From: Neorhizobium galegae bv. orientalis str. HAMBI 540
Lineage (GTDB): Bacteria; Pseudomonadota; Alphaproteobacteria; Rhizobiales; Rhizobiaceae
DNA: 64,000 nt
NCBI RefSeq assembly: GCF_000731315.1
Contig: NZ_HG938354.1
Coordinates: 1,054,001-1,118,000 of the forward strand
Direction: 5' to 3'
A model generated the notes under the pieces. The model was given only the letters and a program-made list of their open reading frames with translations. It was not told the origin of the DNA and searched no databases. Each line of letters starts with the position of its first letter. Position 1 is the stretch's first letter. Shown here piece after piece: positions 9,521 to 18,197 of this stretch. Made by a program: the position numbers and the translations under genes.

Positions 9521-9569
9521 CAATTCGTAAAATCGATTGTTTGAATGCCATACATACATGCTATGGATT
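9521..9569 (-). promoter_or_regulatory. nod box upstream of the noeT-like gene
   Basis: On the minus strand the 49-nt pattern starts AATCCATAGCATG and ends CAATCGATTTTACGAATTG, matching the nod-box consensus (ATCCAY...GATG...ATC-N-AAACAATCRATTTTACCAATC). The conserved AAACAATCGATTTTAC core is intact. Its gene-proximal side faces the acyltransferase start at 9291. It is the expected NodD binding site. Confidence 0.88.
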
Positions 9570-9708
9570 GCTTGCAGACGCCTTTGGCTCGATGCTTTGA
9601 CGGAGGGTAGAAACTTACGGTGACGCAAGCAGTCGGCAACCTCGCCTAATGCGCTCGCCACGCGCATGTTCGCCATAAGGCTTCATCACGCTGTTGAGCT
9701 CTAAGTGC

Positions 9709-9787
9709 AAATGAACAGACAAAAGTCATGCGCGTTGTCGTACACGCTTCATGACGATGCGGTATGCTGGTTAAGACTTGGTCCATC
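9709..9787 (-). other. Relic related to the nifH upstream control region
   Basis: The plus-strand sequence here ('GACAAAAGTC', 'TTGTCGTACACG', 'GCGGTATGC') aligns, base by base with scattered changes, to the reverse complement of about 27475-27550, the segment carrying the NifA sites of nifH. Both TGT-N10-ACA sites are present as TGT-N10-GCA on the minus strand and so look inactive. It is probably a decayed duplicate of a nif control region now lying in front of the nod-box gene. Nothing else is recognisable in 9570-9989. Confidence 0.5.
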
Positions 9788-9989
9788 GGTTGGATTCAGC
9801 TCAGCCTTGAGGTCCACCAGCGACTGCATAGGCGACAAGGAAGTTGCTGTTCACCATCAGTGGCCACGCGATAAAGCGGCGTTATCATCGCGCCGATAGC
9901 AAGCCCCCCAGGTGGAACCCTTCTGCTCAGCACCAATTCGAGACACGCCGGAGCGTTTGCCAACGGTTTTACGACATTCGGCGTCAGTT

Positions 9990-10005
9990 TGTCGATTTCC
10001 CGACA
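9990..10005 (+). promoter_or_regulatory. NifA upstream activator sequence for nifQ-dctA
   Basis: TGTCGATTTCCCGACA is an exact TGT-N10-ACA match, the NifA binding pattern. It lies about 75 nt upstream of a -24/-12-like element and 160 nt before the nifQ start, a normal NifA geometry. Confidence 0.8.
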
Positions 10006-10078
10006 TAACCATCATACACGTCTGCTTTCTGGACCGAACGAAGACCCCAAATCCAGGAGCTGCGCGGCTAAATCCAAA

Positions 10079-10094
10079 TTGGCATGATTCTTGA
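10079..10094 (+). promoter_or_regulatory. Degenerate sigma-54 (-24/-12) promoter of nifQ
   Basis: TTGGCATGATTCTTGA matches TTGGCAC-N5-TTGC with correct 10-nt spacing after GG, but the invariant GC of the -12 element is GA. The nifH promoter in this window has the full TTGGCAC...TTGC. The change should weaken RpoN-dependent transcription of nifQ-dctA. Confidence 0.65.
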
Positions 10095-10163
10095 AATACT
10101 AATTACCAGGCACCCAATGCTTGGTGCCGCAACTCATCTCACGGCAAATCATGAGGTCGCAGG

Positions 10164-10901
10164 ATGGAAACTCAGGGTCACATTCGCACTACCTGCACAA
10201 GTTGGTCGAGGTCGGCGACGAATGGACGATTGACCCGTCCAGCGTCAATCGTCCAATCGATGGATCTCGAGCCGCCTTTGAATTGTGAGGTGGACTTCGA
10301 TCGTTATGTATTAACGGGCGTCCTTTTACATGCATTCGAAAAAGGCGCTGCCAGATCTATGACTGCAAGGAGGTCGAAAGGATTTTCCGCAACCGAGTTA
10401 GACGACGCCCTTTGCCCCTCCACCCCCCTTTCACAAGCCTTCGCAATGCCAAACTTGCAAACCGCTGAATCGAGCGTGGAGGAAGAAGATCTGCTCGGTC
10501 TGCTCCTCGCGCATACACGACCAGATAATGCAATGAGCGCCTTCTTTGCCGCAATAATCGCTGGGACGGCTATGAGTCATGACCACCTTTGGCTGGCCGT
10601 AGGTCTGTACGATTGGTCTGAGCTCAGCCATTTGCTCGGAGCCCATGTCCCAACACTTGCGGCGGGCAACACCAATAGCATGCGGTGGAAGAAATACCTT
10701 TACCGCAAACTCTGCGAGGCTGATGGCCATATCTCTATGGGTTGCACAAAGTTGCCGACAGCGCATGGAGCGCCAGACCTGCTTCGGACCAGAAGAAGGC
10801 GAAAAACCTGCAAAAAACCGGTCGGTGAGCGCAGTCCCAGCCTGTTGCCAGTCAACGGGCGTAGAGAACGCTTTGGAACCTATAAAGAGGAACGACAATG
10901 A
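10164..10901 (+). pseudogene. nifQ: nifQ, frameshifted and missing a motif cysteine
   Basis: NifQ supplies molybdenum for FeMo-cofactor synthesis and binds an Fe-S/Mo cluster through a C-terminal Cys-X4-Cys-X2-Cys-X5-Cys motif. The N-terminal two-thirds is recognisable ('FDRYVLTGVLLHAF', 'MSHDHLWLAVGLYDWSELSHL', 'NSMRWKKYLYRKLCEADG'). At about 10744-10755 the frame shifts: the expected motif continues in another frame as 'SCRQRMERQTCFGPEEGE'. Even after correction the spacing of the first pair is short by one residue and the third cysteine is Arg. The current frame runs on as a basic tail to 10901 and overlaps dctA. The start at 10164 is preceded by 'gcagg'. Likely non-functional. Confidence 0.78.
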
Positions 10902-12202
10902 TTGCGAATCAAGCCGCAGAGACCCCTCGTAAGGTGCCGTTTTACCGTCATCTCTACGTGCAGGTTCTCACTGCAATCGTCGCTGGCATTATGGTAGGCA
11001 ATTTTTATCCTGACCTCGGTGCTTCTTTGAAACCACTAGGGGATGCATTCATCAAGCTCGTCAGCATGATTATTGCGCCAGTCATATTCTTGACGGTTAC
11101 AACTGGCATTGCCGGAATGGCTGACCTGAAGAAAGTTGGACGTGTTGCCGGAAAGGCGATTCTCTATTTCACTGTGTTTTCGACCTTGGCACTCGCCGTT
11201 GGCCTTCTGGTTGCGAACATCCTCCGGCCGGGCGCGGGGATGCACATCAATCCGGCGACACTTGATCCAAAAGCCGTCGCCGCCTACGCGACGAACGCTC
11301 ACGGGACGACTGCAGTGAGCTTTCTTATGAAGATAATTCCAAACACCATCGTCGGCGCCTTCGCGGATGGCAATATCCTTCAGGTGCTGTTCATTTCGAT
11401 ACTTTTTGGAATATCGATTGCAATGGTAGGCGATCGTGGGCAACCGGTCGTCAGGTTCCTGGATGCACTTACGGAACCGATGTTTAAGCTTACAGCCGTG
11501 CTGATGAAAGCCGCTCCCATAGGAGCCTTCGGCGCGATGGCCTTCACGATTGGTAAATATGGCATTGCCTCCCTTATTAACCTGGTAATGCTGATCGGCA
11601 CTTTTTACCTCACGTCGCTCCTCTTCGTGCTCGTGGTGCTCGGGGCTGTCGCGCGATGCAATGGATTCTCGGTCATTGCTTTGATCGCTTACATCAAGGA
11701 AGAGATCCTGCTCGTCCTGGGGACATCCTCGTCGGAAGCGGCTCTACCGGGCTTAATGGCGAAGATGGAGCAGGTGGGCTGCAAGCGGTCGGTCGTTGGA
11801 CTTGTTGTCCCGACCGGATATTCTTTCAATCTGGACGGCACAAACATCTACATGACGTTGGCTTCGCTTTTCATCGCCCAAGCGACGGACACGCCGCTCA
11901 CGCTGGCGGATCAGATCCTGCTTCTATTGGTTGCTATGCTGAGTTCAAAGGGTTCGGCCGGCATCACCGGCGCAGGCTTTATAACGCTCGCAGCGACGCT
12001 TTCCGCGGTGCCTTCGGTCCCGGTCGCCGGTATGGCGCTGATCCTCGGAATCGACCGCTTTATGTCGGAAAGCCGAGCAATCACCAATCTAATCGGCAAT
12101 GCAATAGCGACGCTCGTCGTCGCCAATTGGGAGGGAGATCTCGATCGGGGCCGGATGACCGCTGCGCTGGCCAGGGAACCAGCGGTGGACGAAATTCAAT
12201 AA
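10898..12202 (+). CDS. dctA: C4-dicarboxylate transporter DctA
   Basis: A 434-residue inner-membrane proton/dicarboxylate symporter of the DAACS family, which imports succinate, fumarate and malate, the carbon source of bacteroids. Visible signatures: N-terminal '[19 protein letters not shown]', '[20 protein letters not shown]', the serine-rich loop '[18 protein letters not shown]', and '[19 protein letters not shown]' with the substrate/cation-binding NxDGT segment. The length is that of chromosomal DctA. The ATG at 10898 has 'agagga' upstream. It follows nifQ directly, so it is probably expressed from the NifA/sigma-54 region at 9990-10094. A nifQ-dctA neighbourhood is known from other symbiotic plasmids. 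Confidence 0.93.
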   Translation: MIANQAAETPRKVPFYRHLYVQVLTAIVAGIMVGNFYPDLGASLKPLGDAFIKLVSMIIAPVIFLTVTTGIAGMADLKKVGRVAGKAILYFTVFSTLALAVGLLVANILRPGAGMHINPATLDPKAVAAYATNAHGTTAVSFLMKIIPNTIVGAFADGNILQVLFISILFGISIAMVGDRGQPVVRFLDALTEPMFKLTAVLMKAAPIGAFGAMAFTIGKYGIASLINLVMLIGTFYLTSLLFVLVVLGAVARCNGFSVIALIAYIKEEILLVLGTSSSEAALPGLMAKMEQVGCKRSVVGLVVPTGYSFNLDGTNIYMTLASLFIAQATDTPLTLADQILLLLVAMLSSKGSAGITGAGFITLAATLSAVPSVPVAGMALILGIDRFMSESRAITNLIGNAIATLVVANWEGDLDRGRMTAALAREPAVDEIQ

Positions 12203-12519
12203 CAAGATGTTCAAACTCGAGCGAGGCTTTCGTGCCCCAACGGTGGACGTAGATTGCTTTGGAGCGGGCCCCGCCCAACCATGATTCCTGTAACACTATG
12301 CGTTGCCTGCCAGGCGCGGACCGAAAGGCATAAATCGACTGAGTGGTTGAATTCGCACGCGGTCCAATAGCTAAACTCAGGCGGAGTGCTATTATGCCAA
12401 AAGGATACCATATCAACCCACGTCTGAAGCGCTCCCACCTGCGTCGAACGAACGCGCACCTCGCCATGTTCTGTGACAATCTCTTGAGGCTTTCTTCGAC
12501 GCCGAAACCGGCGGCGTGG
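12203..12519. other. Intergenic region dctA-nodO, no gene seen
   Basis: Open frames here are short and overlap on opposite strands, without a ribosome-binding site or family resemblance. The nod box follows at 12520. Confidence 0.5.
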
Positions 12520-12568
12520 CATTTGCGGCGTCTATGCATGCGATCACATCAATCGATTTCCCAGGTGG
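12520..12568 (+). promoter_or_regulatory. nod box upstream of nodO (degenerate)
   Basis: Aligned to the 49-nt nod-box frame of the other boxes: ATTTGC at the ATCCAY position, TATG at GATG, ATC at the second half, then CATCAATCGATTTCCCAGG in the AAACAATCRATTTTACCAATC position. The AATCGATTT core is kept; the TTACC part is changed to TCCCA. It ends 59 nt before the nodO start and points at it. NodD control is likely but may be weaker. Confidence 0.65.
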
Positions 12569-12627
12569 CAGTTCGGACGACATAAGGGGTAAGCAGCATC
12601 GGAGCTGCCTCTTATGGAGCACATGTG

Positions 12628-13434
12628 ATGAAAATAGACGGCGATGATCGTGGGAATAACATCAAGGGTACAGACGGCAATGATATCATCAATGGCCGCG
12701 GCACAGGCGATTGGATCCAAGCTCGCAACGGTGATGACTGGGTCGACGGCGGCAAAGGGCCTGACCTGATTTGGACCGGTGAGGGTCACGACATTGTTTG
12801 GGGCGGCGAGGGTTCCGACACCCTGTATGGTCAGGAGGGAGATGATCTCCTGTACAGCGACGAGCCCAACGCGCCGCGCAACATACCTAAGGGGGTTGAC
12901 GGGTGGGACGTGATCGTTGCTGGCCCAGGAAGGGACATTCTCGTCGCAGGGGATGGCAAGGATCTTCTGAAGGGTGGAGACGACGGCGACGCGTTTGTGT
13001 TCCGTTTCCACGACCCAATGGTCGGGAGCGACAAGAGCTACGCCGTCGTTGACGATTTCGACCCTAAGCAGGACCGATTTACCTTTGATGCGAAAGGCCT
13101 GGGCGGAGATCAAGCCGGCGCTAACTTTGTCGACCACTCCAGCGGAGTGCCGGGTTCGTTTGTGGACACCTTCTACAGCGGCGCAGCGGCGCACGCAAAG
13201 GGCCAGCATGTGGTGGTGATCACCGACCAGACTTTCGCGTCTGCTTCTGCAGCCGCTAAAGCGATTTCCGGCGAGAGCGCTGGCGACATCATCGTGTACC
13301 ATGACTCCTGGACCACCGTCGCGACGGTGGCTTACGTCGACTCCGCAAACCACGCTGACAGCTTCGCGGAGCTGAACCATCTAACCCTGGCGGACCTTGC
13401 CACCATGACGGCTTCGAACTTCGCCTTCATCTGA
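12628..13434 (+). CDS. nodO: Secreted RTX calcium-binding protein NodO
   Basis: A 268-residue protein without a signal peptide. Residues about 5-70 and 85-115 consist of glycine/aspartate nonapeptide repeats of the GGxGxDxLx type ('GTDGNDIING', 'ARNGDDWVDGGKG', 'GEGSDTLYGQEGDDLLY', 'GDGKDLLKGGDDGD'). These bind calcium and mark type I secretion substrates. The C-terminal 150 residues are non-repetitive and end 'ASNFAFI', as expected for an uncleaved C-terminal secretion signal. NodO of R. leguminosarum is a NodD-regulated secreted protein that forms cation-selective channels in plant membranes and assists nodulation. The ATG at 12628 has GGAG about 9 nt before it; a GTG one codon upstream is the alternative. 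It is followed by a type I exporter on the same strand. Confidence 0.82.
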   Translation: MKIDGDDRGNNIKGTDGNDIINGRGTGDWIQARNGDDWVDGGKGPDLIWTGEGHDIVWGGEGSDTLYGQEGDDLLYSDEPNAPRNIPKGVDGWDVIVAGPGRDILVAGDGKDLLKGGDDGDAFVFRFHDPMVGSDKSYAVVDDFDPKQDRFTFDAKGLGGDQAGANFVDHSSGVPGSFVDTFYSGAAAHAKGQHVVVITDQTFASASAAAKAISGESAGDIIVYHDSWTTVATVAYVDSANHADSFAELNHLTLADLATMTASNFAFI

Positions 13435-13518
13435 CCTGAAGAATTCGTGGAATACTTTCAGCTGGGAGTTGAGGTCAGTCAATACAGTCTGGTGTCGTAA
13501 CTTCGGCGCACAGCGTAA

Positions 13519-13552
13519 CCCGGTGCCTCCCTCTGAAATGAGAGGCACTGGG
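13519..13552. repeat. Inverted repeat between nodO and the exporter genes
   Basis: CCCGGTGCCTC and GAGGCACTGGG form an 11-bp stem with one G-T pair around a 12-nt loop. No T-run follows, so it is not a standard terminator. It could limit read-through or stabilise the nodO message 3' end. Confidence 0.55.
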
Positions 13553-13727
13553 CGTATCCGAAACTGGGAATGCGCAGCGGGGCAGCCAACACATATCGGT
13601 TTCCCACTATCAACTGGCCGTCCCTGAGACGAGCCAAGCACCAAACATAAGAGATAAGTCGCTAGATGAAGTCGCGATGGTGACACTATTCCGCACGGCT
13701 TGAGCGTTACAGACGCAGGAATACTCT

Positions 13728-15428
13728 ATGATTTTGTCTCACAGCAACCCAAATCGACCACAGTTGTTTTTCATGACGATCCTATTGTCGCTGAAAAATG
13801 CTTTTCCCGGCATTGCGGCGACTAGCGCCGCGATCAACGTGCTTGCGATGACGGGCTCATTCTTCATGCTGCAAGTTTATGATCGGGTAATTCCGGCCCA
13901 TAGCCTCCCGACCCTCGTTGGCCTCGGGGTGATCGCAGCGACCTTGTACGTCTTTCAGGGAATACTTGAGTTCATCCGGTCGCAACTGCTGATGCGAGTC
14001 GGCATGTCCGTTGATGAGCGGTTCGGAAGGGTGGTCTACCAATCGCTTTTCATCCAATCCAACCACATGCAGACGCCGGACGACGGCCTTCAGTCTGTGC
14101 GCGATCTGGACACAGTTAGAGGTTTCCTGTCCGGTCTTGGCCCGACAGCTTTGTTCGATATTCCCTGGATGCCGTTCTACCTTGGACTTTGCTTTTTGTT
14201 TCACGTCTGGATAGGAGTTACTGCTCTTGCGGGAGCGGTCACGCTGGTCGCGCTGACCATTCTGGCCGAGCACAAATCGCGTCAGCCGGCAAAAGAGGCC
14301 GCCGAGGTCTCGACAGAACGGCTTGCTCTCGCCCAGTCTTGCAGGCGGAATTCGGAGGCAGTCTTGGCAATGGGGTTTGGCCATCTGCTTGGCCGAAAAT
14401 GGGCTGACGTAAACCGCCGTTATCTTGACAATCATTTTAGTTCAATTTCTGCAACTATCTCTTTGGCAACCTTGTCCCGGATTTTACGTATGATGCTCCA
14501 ATCCATAATGCTTGGAGTCGGTGCAAGTTTGGTCATCCGCCAGGAAGCGACGGGGGGCACAATGATCGCCAGCTCTATTTTGATGAGCCGCGCCCTAGCG
14601 CCAGTCGAACTGGCGATTGGCCAATGGAAGGGATTTGCTAGAGCCCGGGAAAGCTGGTCACGTCTTATCCGACTCGCCGATGTCATTCCTCCGACGAGGA
14701 AGGAGGTGGTATTGGGACGACCTACTGAGATTCTCACTGTCGAAAATCTGCACCTCGCGGCGCCCGGCGCGCGAAACACTATCGTCCGCGGCATTGCATT
14801 TGAGCTTCGTTCGGGACAGGCACTGGGCGTGATCGGTCCCAGCGCCTCAGGTAAATCCTCCCTTGGTCGAGGGTTGGTGGGGCTGTGGCAACCGGTCGCC
14901 GGCACCGTACGCTTGGATGGCGCCGCAGTCTCCCAATGGGGTCCCCAGTTGCTTGGCACCTATATTGGATACCTCTCACAAGATGTTGCTCTCTTCGGAG
15001 GGACGATCGCAGACAACATAGCTCGCCATGACCCGGACGCCTCATCAGAAAAAGTCATTCACGCGGCGAAGGCGGCTGGAGTCTATGACATGGTTGTTCA
15101 ATTCAAAGACGGCTTCAACACAAGAATCGGAGAGCAGGGCTCCGTCCTATCTGCCGGGCAACGACAGCGAATCGGGCTGGCGAGGGCGCTCTATGGTGAC
15201 CCTTTTTTGGTTGTGCTCGATGAACCCAATTCTAATCTTGATGCAGACGGCGACAAAGCACTGTCGCGCGCGATTATGGGGATTCGATCGAGGGGAGGCA
15301 TAGCAGTAGTTATCGCCCATCGCCCCAGTGCACTTGAAGCGGTCGACAAAGTGCTTGTGCTAGAGGACGGTCACGCAAGGTCATTTGGCTGGAAAGATGA
15401 GGTGCTGCGAAGGACGACGCAGTCATGA
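13728..15428 (+). CDS. Type I secretion ABC transporter (PrtD/PrsD family)
   Basis: A 566-residue fusion of an ABC membrane domain and an ATPase, as in the inner-membrane exporters of RTX proteins. The N-terminal half has the type I secretion pattern 'INVLAMTGSFFMLQVYDRVIPAHSLPTL' and several hydrophobic helices to about residue 300. The C-terminal half has Walker A 'GPSASGKSSLGRGL', signature 'LSAGQRQRIGLARALYG' and Walker B 'FLVVLDEPNSNLD'. The stop overlaps the next gene's ATG (ATGA), so it is translated together with the membrane-fusion protein. It is 290 nt after nodO and on its strand, so NodO is the likely substrate. I see no TolC-type outer-membrane gene in the window. Confidence 0.9.
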   Translation: MILSHSNPNRPQLFFMTILLSLKNAFPGIAATSAAINVLAMTGSFFMLQVYDRVIPAHSLPTLVGLGVIAATLYVFQGILEFIRSQLLMRVGMSVDERFGRVVYQSLFIQSNHMQTPDDGLQSVRDLDTVRGFLSGLGPTALFDIPWMPFYLGLCFLFHVWIGVTALAGAVTLVALTILAEHKSRQPAKEAAEVSTERLALAQSCRRNSEAVLAMGFGHLLGRKWADVNRRYLDNHFSSISATISLATLSRILRMMLQSIMLGVGASLVIRQEATGGTMIASSILMSRALAPVELAIGQWKGFARARESWSRLIRLADVIPPTRKEVVLGRPTEILTVENLHLAAPGARNTIVRGIAFELRSGQALGVIGPSASGKSSLGRGLVGLWQPVAGTVRLDGAAVSQWGPQLLGTYIGYLSQDVALFGGTIADNIARHDPDASSEKVIHAAKAAGVYDMVVQFKDGFNTRIGEQGSVLSAGQRQRIGLARALYGDPFLVVLDEPNSNLDADGDKALSRAIMGIRSRGGIAVVIAHRPSALEAVDKVLVLEDGHARSFGWKDEVLRRTTQS

Positions 15429-16774
15429 CGAACGATGTTTCTATCAGTCAAAATAATGGCACGATGGTTCAAGACTACGCTCCTCTAGCCGAACACTCAA
15501 TCCGCCGCCTAACTTTGATTGCCTTTGCTACGATATTCCTGCTGTTTGGGGTGTTGGGGGGGCTTGCAGCAACCGTTCACCTGCGCGGAGCAGTCATTGC
15601 TTCGGGCACGCTCGTTGTTGATAGCTATGTGAAGACCATCAAGCACCAAAGCGGTGGTACCGTCGGTGATGTGTTCGTCAAGAACGGAGATCGTGTCCTC
15701 GCCGGACAGTTGCTCGTCCATTTGAACGATATCCAGCTTCGAGCGAATCTGGCGGTCATTTGCAAGCGGCTGAAAGAGCTTTCGGCGCGAATAGCGCGCC
15801 TCTTGGCAGAACGCGACTCAAATGAGGTGATCGATTTTCCTAATTCCGTCTTCAAACATCAAGGGAACGCGGAGGTAGCCAAAATCATCGAGGGGGAACA
15901 GCGACTGTTCAATGATCGCCGTGCGTCGAGGGCAGGACGAAAGGCACAACTGATCGAACGGTTAAACCAGCTCTCGAGGCAGGCAGAAGGATTGTCGGCC
16001 CAACAGGATGGAAAACGCGGTGCCGTCTCCCTCGTCAAAAAGGAACTGGCGAGTTTACAATCGTTGTTCGAACGAGGCGTCATACCTGCGACCCGGGTCT
16101 ACGCTTTGCAGCGCGACGCGGCGGATCTCACTGGAGACCTCGGGAGTCTCATTGCATCAACCGCTGAGATAACTGAAAAGATGGCAGAAACAAAACTTCA
16201 AATCATTCAGATTGACGATGATCAGAGAACTGAAATTTCGGATCAACTGCGTCAGGCAGAGAGTGAGGTCGCCGAATATTCCGAACGCATGGTAGCCGCA
16301 AGAGATGAGCTGCAGCATGTAGATATCCGCGCTCCCCAGGCAGGAACCGTCCACCAACTGACGGTGCACGCTGTTGGCGCCGTAGTGACGCCTGGCGAAA
16401 CGATCATGCAAATCGTTCCAAGCAGCGATGCTTTCACCGCAGAACTCAAGCTTGCACCCCAAGATATCGACCAAGTTGCCGTGGGGCAGGATGTCAGGCT
16501 CCGTTTCTCAGCATTTAGCCAAAACACAACGCCTCAGATGAATGGCCGCGTTACGGATATAGCGGCCGATCTCACAACCGACCAAAGAACCGGCCAAGGC
16601 TACTACACCTTGCGGGTTCACCTTCCGCAAGAAGAATGGGCGCGCGTTGGAAAGCTCACGCCCGTCCCAGGGATGCCCGTCGAGGCGTTTATTCAGACGA
16701 GCGAGCGGACCGCGCTGGCATATCTCGTTAAACCACTAGCGGATCAAGTGGCGCGAGCTTTCCGAGAAGAATAA
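15425..16774 (+). CDS. Type I secretion membrane-fusion protein (HlyD/PrsE family)
   Basis: A 449-residue periplasmic adaptor. A short cytoplasmic N-terminus is followed by one membrane helix (about residues 30-52, 'LIAFATIFLLFGVLGGLAA'), a biotinyl-lipoyl-like barrel segment ('VKTIKHQSGGTVGDVFVKNGD'), a long coiled coil (about 110-280) and the HlyD C-terminal part ('VDIRAPQAGTVHQLTVHAVGAVVTPGE', split here as VDIRAPQAGTV...VVTPGE; 'VGQDVRLRFSAF', 'GMPVEAFI'). It would link the ABC exporter to an outer-membrane channel of the TolC type encoded elsewhere. Overlaps the exporter gene by 4 nt. Confidence 0.9.
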   Translation: MTNDVSISQNNGTMVQDYAPLAEHSIRRLTLIAFATIFLLFGVLGGLAATVHLRGAVIASGTLVVDSYVKTIKHQSGGTVGDVFVKNGDRVLAGQLLVHLNDIQLRANLAVICKRLKELSARIARLLAERDSNEVIDFPNSVFKHQGNAEVAKIIEGEQRLFNDRRASRAGRKAQLIERLNQLSRQAEGLSAQQDGKRGAVSLVKKELASLQSLFERGVIPATRVYALQRDAADLTGDLGSLIASTAEITEKMAETKLQIIQIDDDQRTEISDQLRQAESEVAEYSERMVAARDELQHVDIRAPQAGTVHQLTVHAVGAVVTPGETIMQIVPSSDAFTAELKLAPQDIDQVAVGQDVRLRFSAFSQNTTPQMNGRVTDIAADLTTDQRTGQGYYTLRVHLPQEEWARVGKLTPVPGMPVEAFIQTSERTALAYLVKPLADQVARAFREE

Positions 16775-17447
16775 TAGTCCTCGCAGACGCGCTTGCGAAC
16801 TTTGTCCTGGTGGAATTCGGAGCTCTCATCGACTGGAGCACGTCGCTAGTGAGTTTCCGCCCTCATCCAGCGTAATTGGCACCGCAACCCCGATCTACCT
16901 GGATCCGCAGCATGGCGGCGTTTAACCCTTCTGGGAAATGCAGTACCTGCCGCTTTTCTGTGCGGCTGACGTGGCTGCCGATTCCGATGAAGCGGCCCCT
17001 TTGTTCCGAAAAAATCGCGCCCCGGGTTTCCAAGATGATCTCACCCCCTGTTTACTGGGGTCCACAGGCAATGATTGTTGTCCGTTCATTCAGGCGAGGT
17101 GTCAAGCTTTTCGGGGTAAGTTTCGGGGTAGGCTTTCGCCGTTTAATTCGGGCTCCGACGCATGTGTGGAACGGCGCGGTCATATGTCCGGCCTGTTAGC
17201 GCGGTCATCGACCGCTGGCCACGATGAGTTCCGCGATGCCGATCGCCTAATCGATTTTGCGCGCTCAAAGGCGCACTGCGTCAGACGGTCTGAACGGCGT
17301 TGAGGTTTCGTCCTCAAGTTCATCATGCTTTGGCGGCTTGCCACGTTATCCCAACGCCGAGACGCCAGGAATTCTGTTTCTAGACAATAACCAGGGATGT
17401 TGCTCGTTGATAAATTCGGAGCCAGCGCGCAGCAATCTTTGCATCCA
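16775..17447. other. Intergenic region, no supported gene
   Basis: Only short frames without ribosome-binding sites or family resemblance. The base composition and frame breaks suggest old, degraded sequence. The nod box of nodN begins at 17448. Confidence 0.45.
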
Positions 17448-17496
17448 TATCCATAGCGTGAATTGGTGTCATCCTCACAATCAATTTTACCAAACT
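17448..17496 (+). promoter_or_regulatory. nod box upstream of nodN
   Basis: The 49-nt box starts TATCCATAGCGTG and ends CACAATCAATTTTACCAAACT. The second half ATC-N-..ACAATCAATTTTACCAA is nearly consensus. It ends 218 nt before nodN and points at it. Confidence 0.87.
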
Positions 17497-17714
17497 CGCC
17501 ATACACTGGTAAGGCATGCCGAGTTCGAAAGTGAATGACTGTGCGCGCGATCGTCGAAGCTGACGCTGGCAGATTGTATGGAGAGGACAATGTGCGGGCA
17601 GGGCCGCAATACAACGACTACGGCTCGCGGGCACGAATGGCGTGAACGGCACGCGGTCGATGACGGCCTGGTCCACGAGACATTACCAAACTCACAATAA
17701 CTGAGGTCACGTGA

Positions 17715-18197
17715 ATGACAATATCTCTTGCGGACGTACCAGGCATGGTTGGTCAGGAACTTAGCATTTCGGATTGGATGACGGTCGATCAAACGATGAT
17801 CAACCTATTTGCCGATGCGACACATGACCATCAGTTTATCCACGTGGATCCTGACCGCGCAGCGATGGAAGGCCCATTCGGAGGAACGATCGCGCATGGT
17901 TTCTTAACACTGTCGCTTCTGCCAGCGATGACCTTCAATGGCCTACCGAACATTCGGGAACAAACAATAACCCTGAACTACGGTTTCGATCGCGTCCGCT
18001 TCCTGTTGCCTGTCAAGACCGGCAGTCGCGTACGGGGCCGCTTCTTGCTGTTGAATGGCCGCTTTCGCGGCGCCAGTATTCTGATGACGACTTACCAGGT
18101 CACTGTCGAGCTAGAACACGAAAGCAAACCGGCACTCACCGCCAACTGGATAACCATGGTCCAGTTCAATCCAAAGGACCGGCCAAAAGACATCTGA
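17715..18197 (+). CDS. nodN: Nodulation protein NodN, MaoC-like hot-dog dehydratase
   Basis: A 160-residue single-domain protein of the MaoC/(R)-enoyl-CoA hydratase fold. The hydratase motif is visible at about residues 35-60: 'FADATHDHQFIHVDPDRA', then 'GGTIAHGFLTLSL', with the catalytic Asp and His. NodN is known in R. leguminosarum and S. meliloti as a NodD-regulated protein with a modest effect on Nod factor production; its exact substrate is not established. The length is that of known NodN. It stands alone behind its own nod box, next to nodD2. The ATG at 17715 is preceded by 'tgaggtcacgtga'. Confidence 0.9.
   Translation: MTISLADVPGMVGQELSISDWMTVDQTMINLFADATHDHQFIHVDPDRAAMEGPFGGTIAHGFLTLSLLPAMTFNGLPNIREQTITLNYGFDRVRFLLPVKTGSRVRGRFLLLNGRFRGASILMTTYQVTVELEHESKPALTANWITMVQFNPKDRPKDI

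Noticed and set aside
10431..10898. 155-codon minus-strand frame opposite nifQ
   Set aside because: nifQ homology on the plus strand is clear; the antisense frame has no support.
12544..13380. 278-codon minus-strand frame opposite nodO
   Set aside because: The repetitive Gly/Asp codons of the RTX repeats suppress antisense stops; nodO is clearly the coding strand with a ribosome-binding site and nod box.
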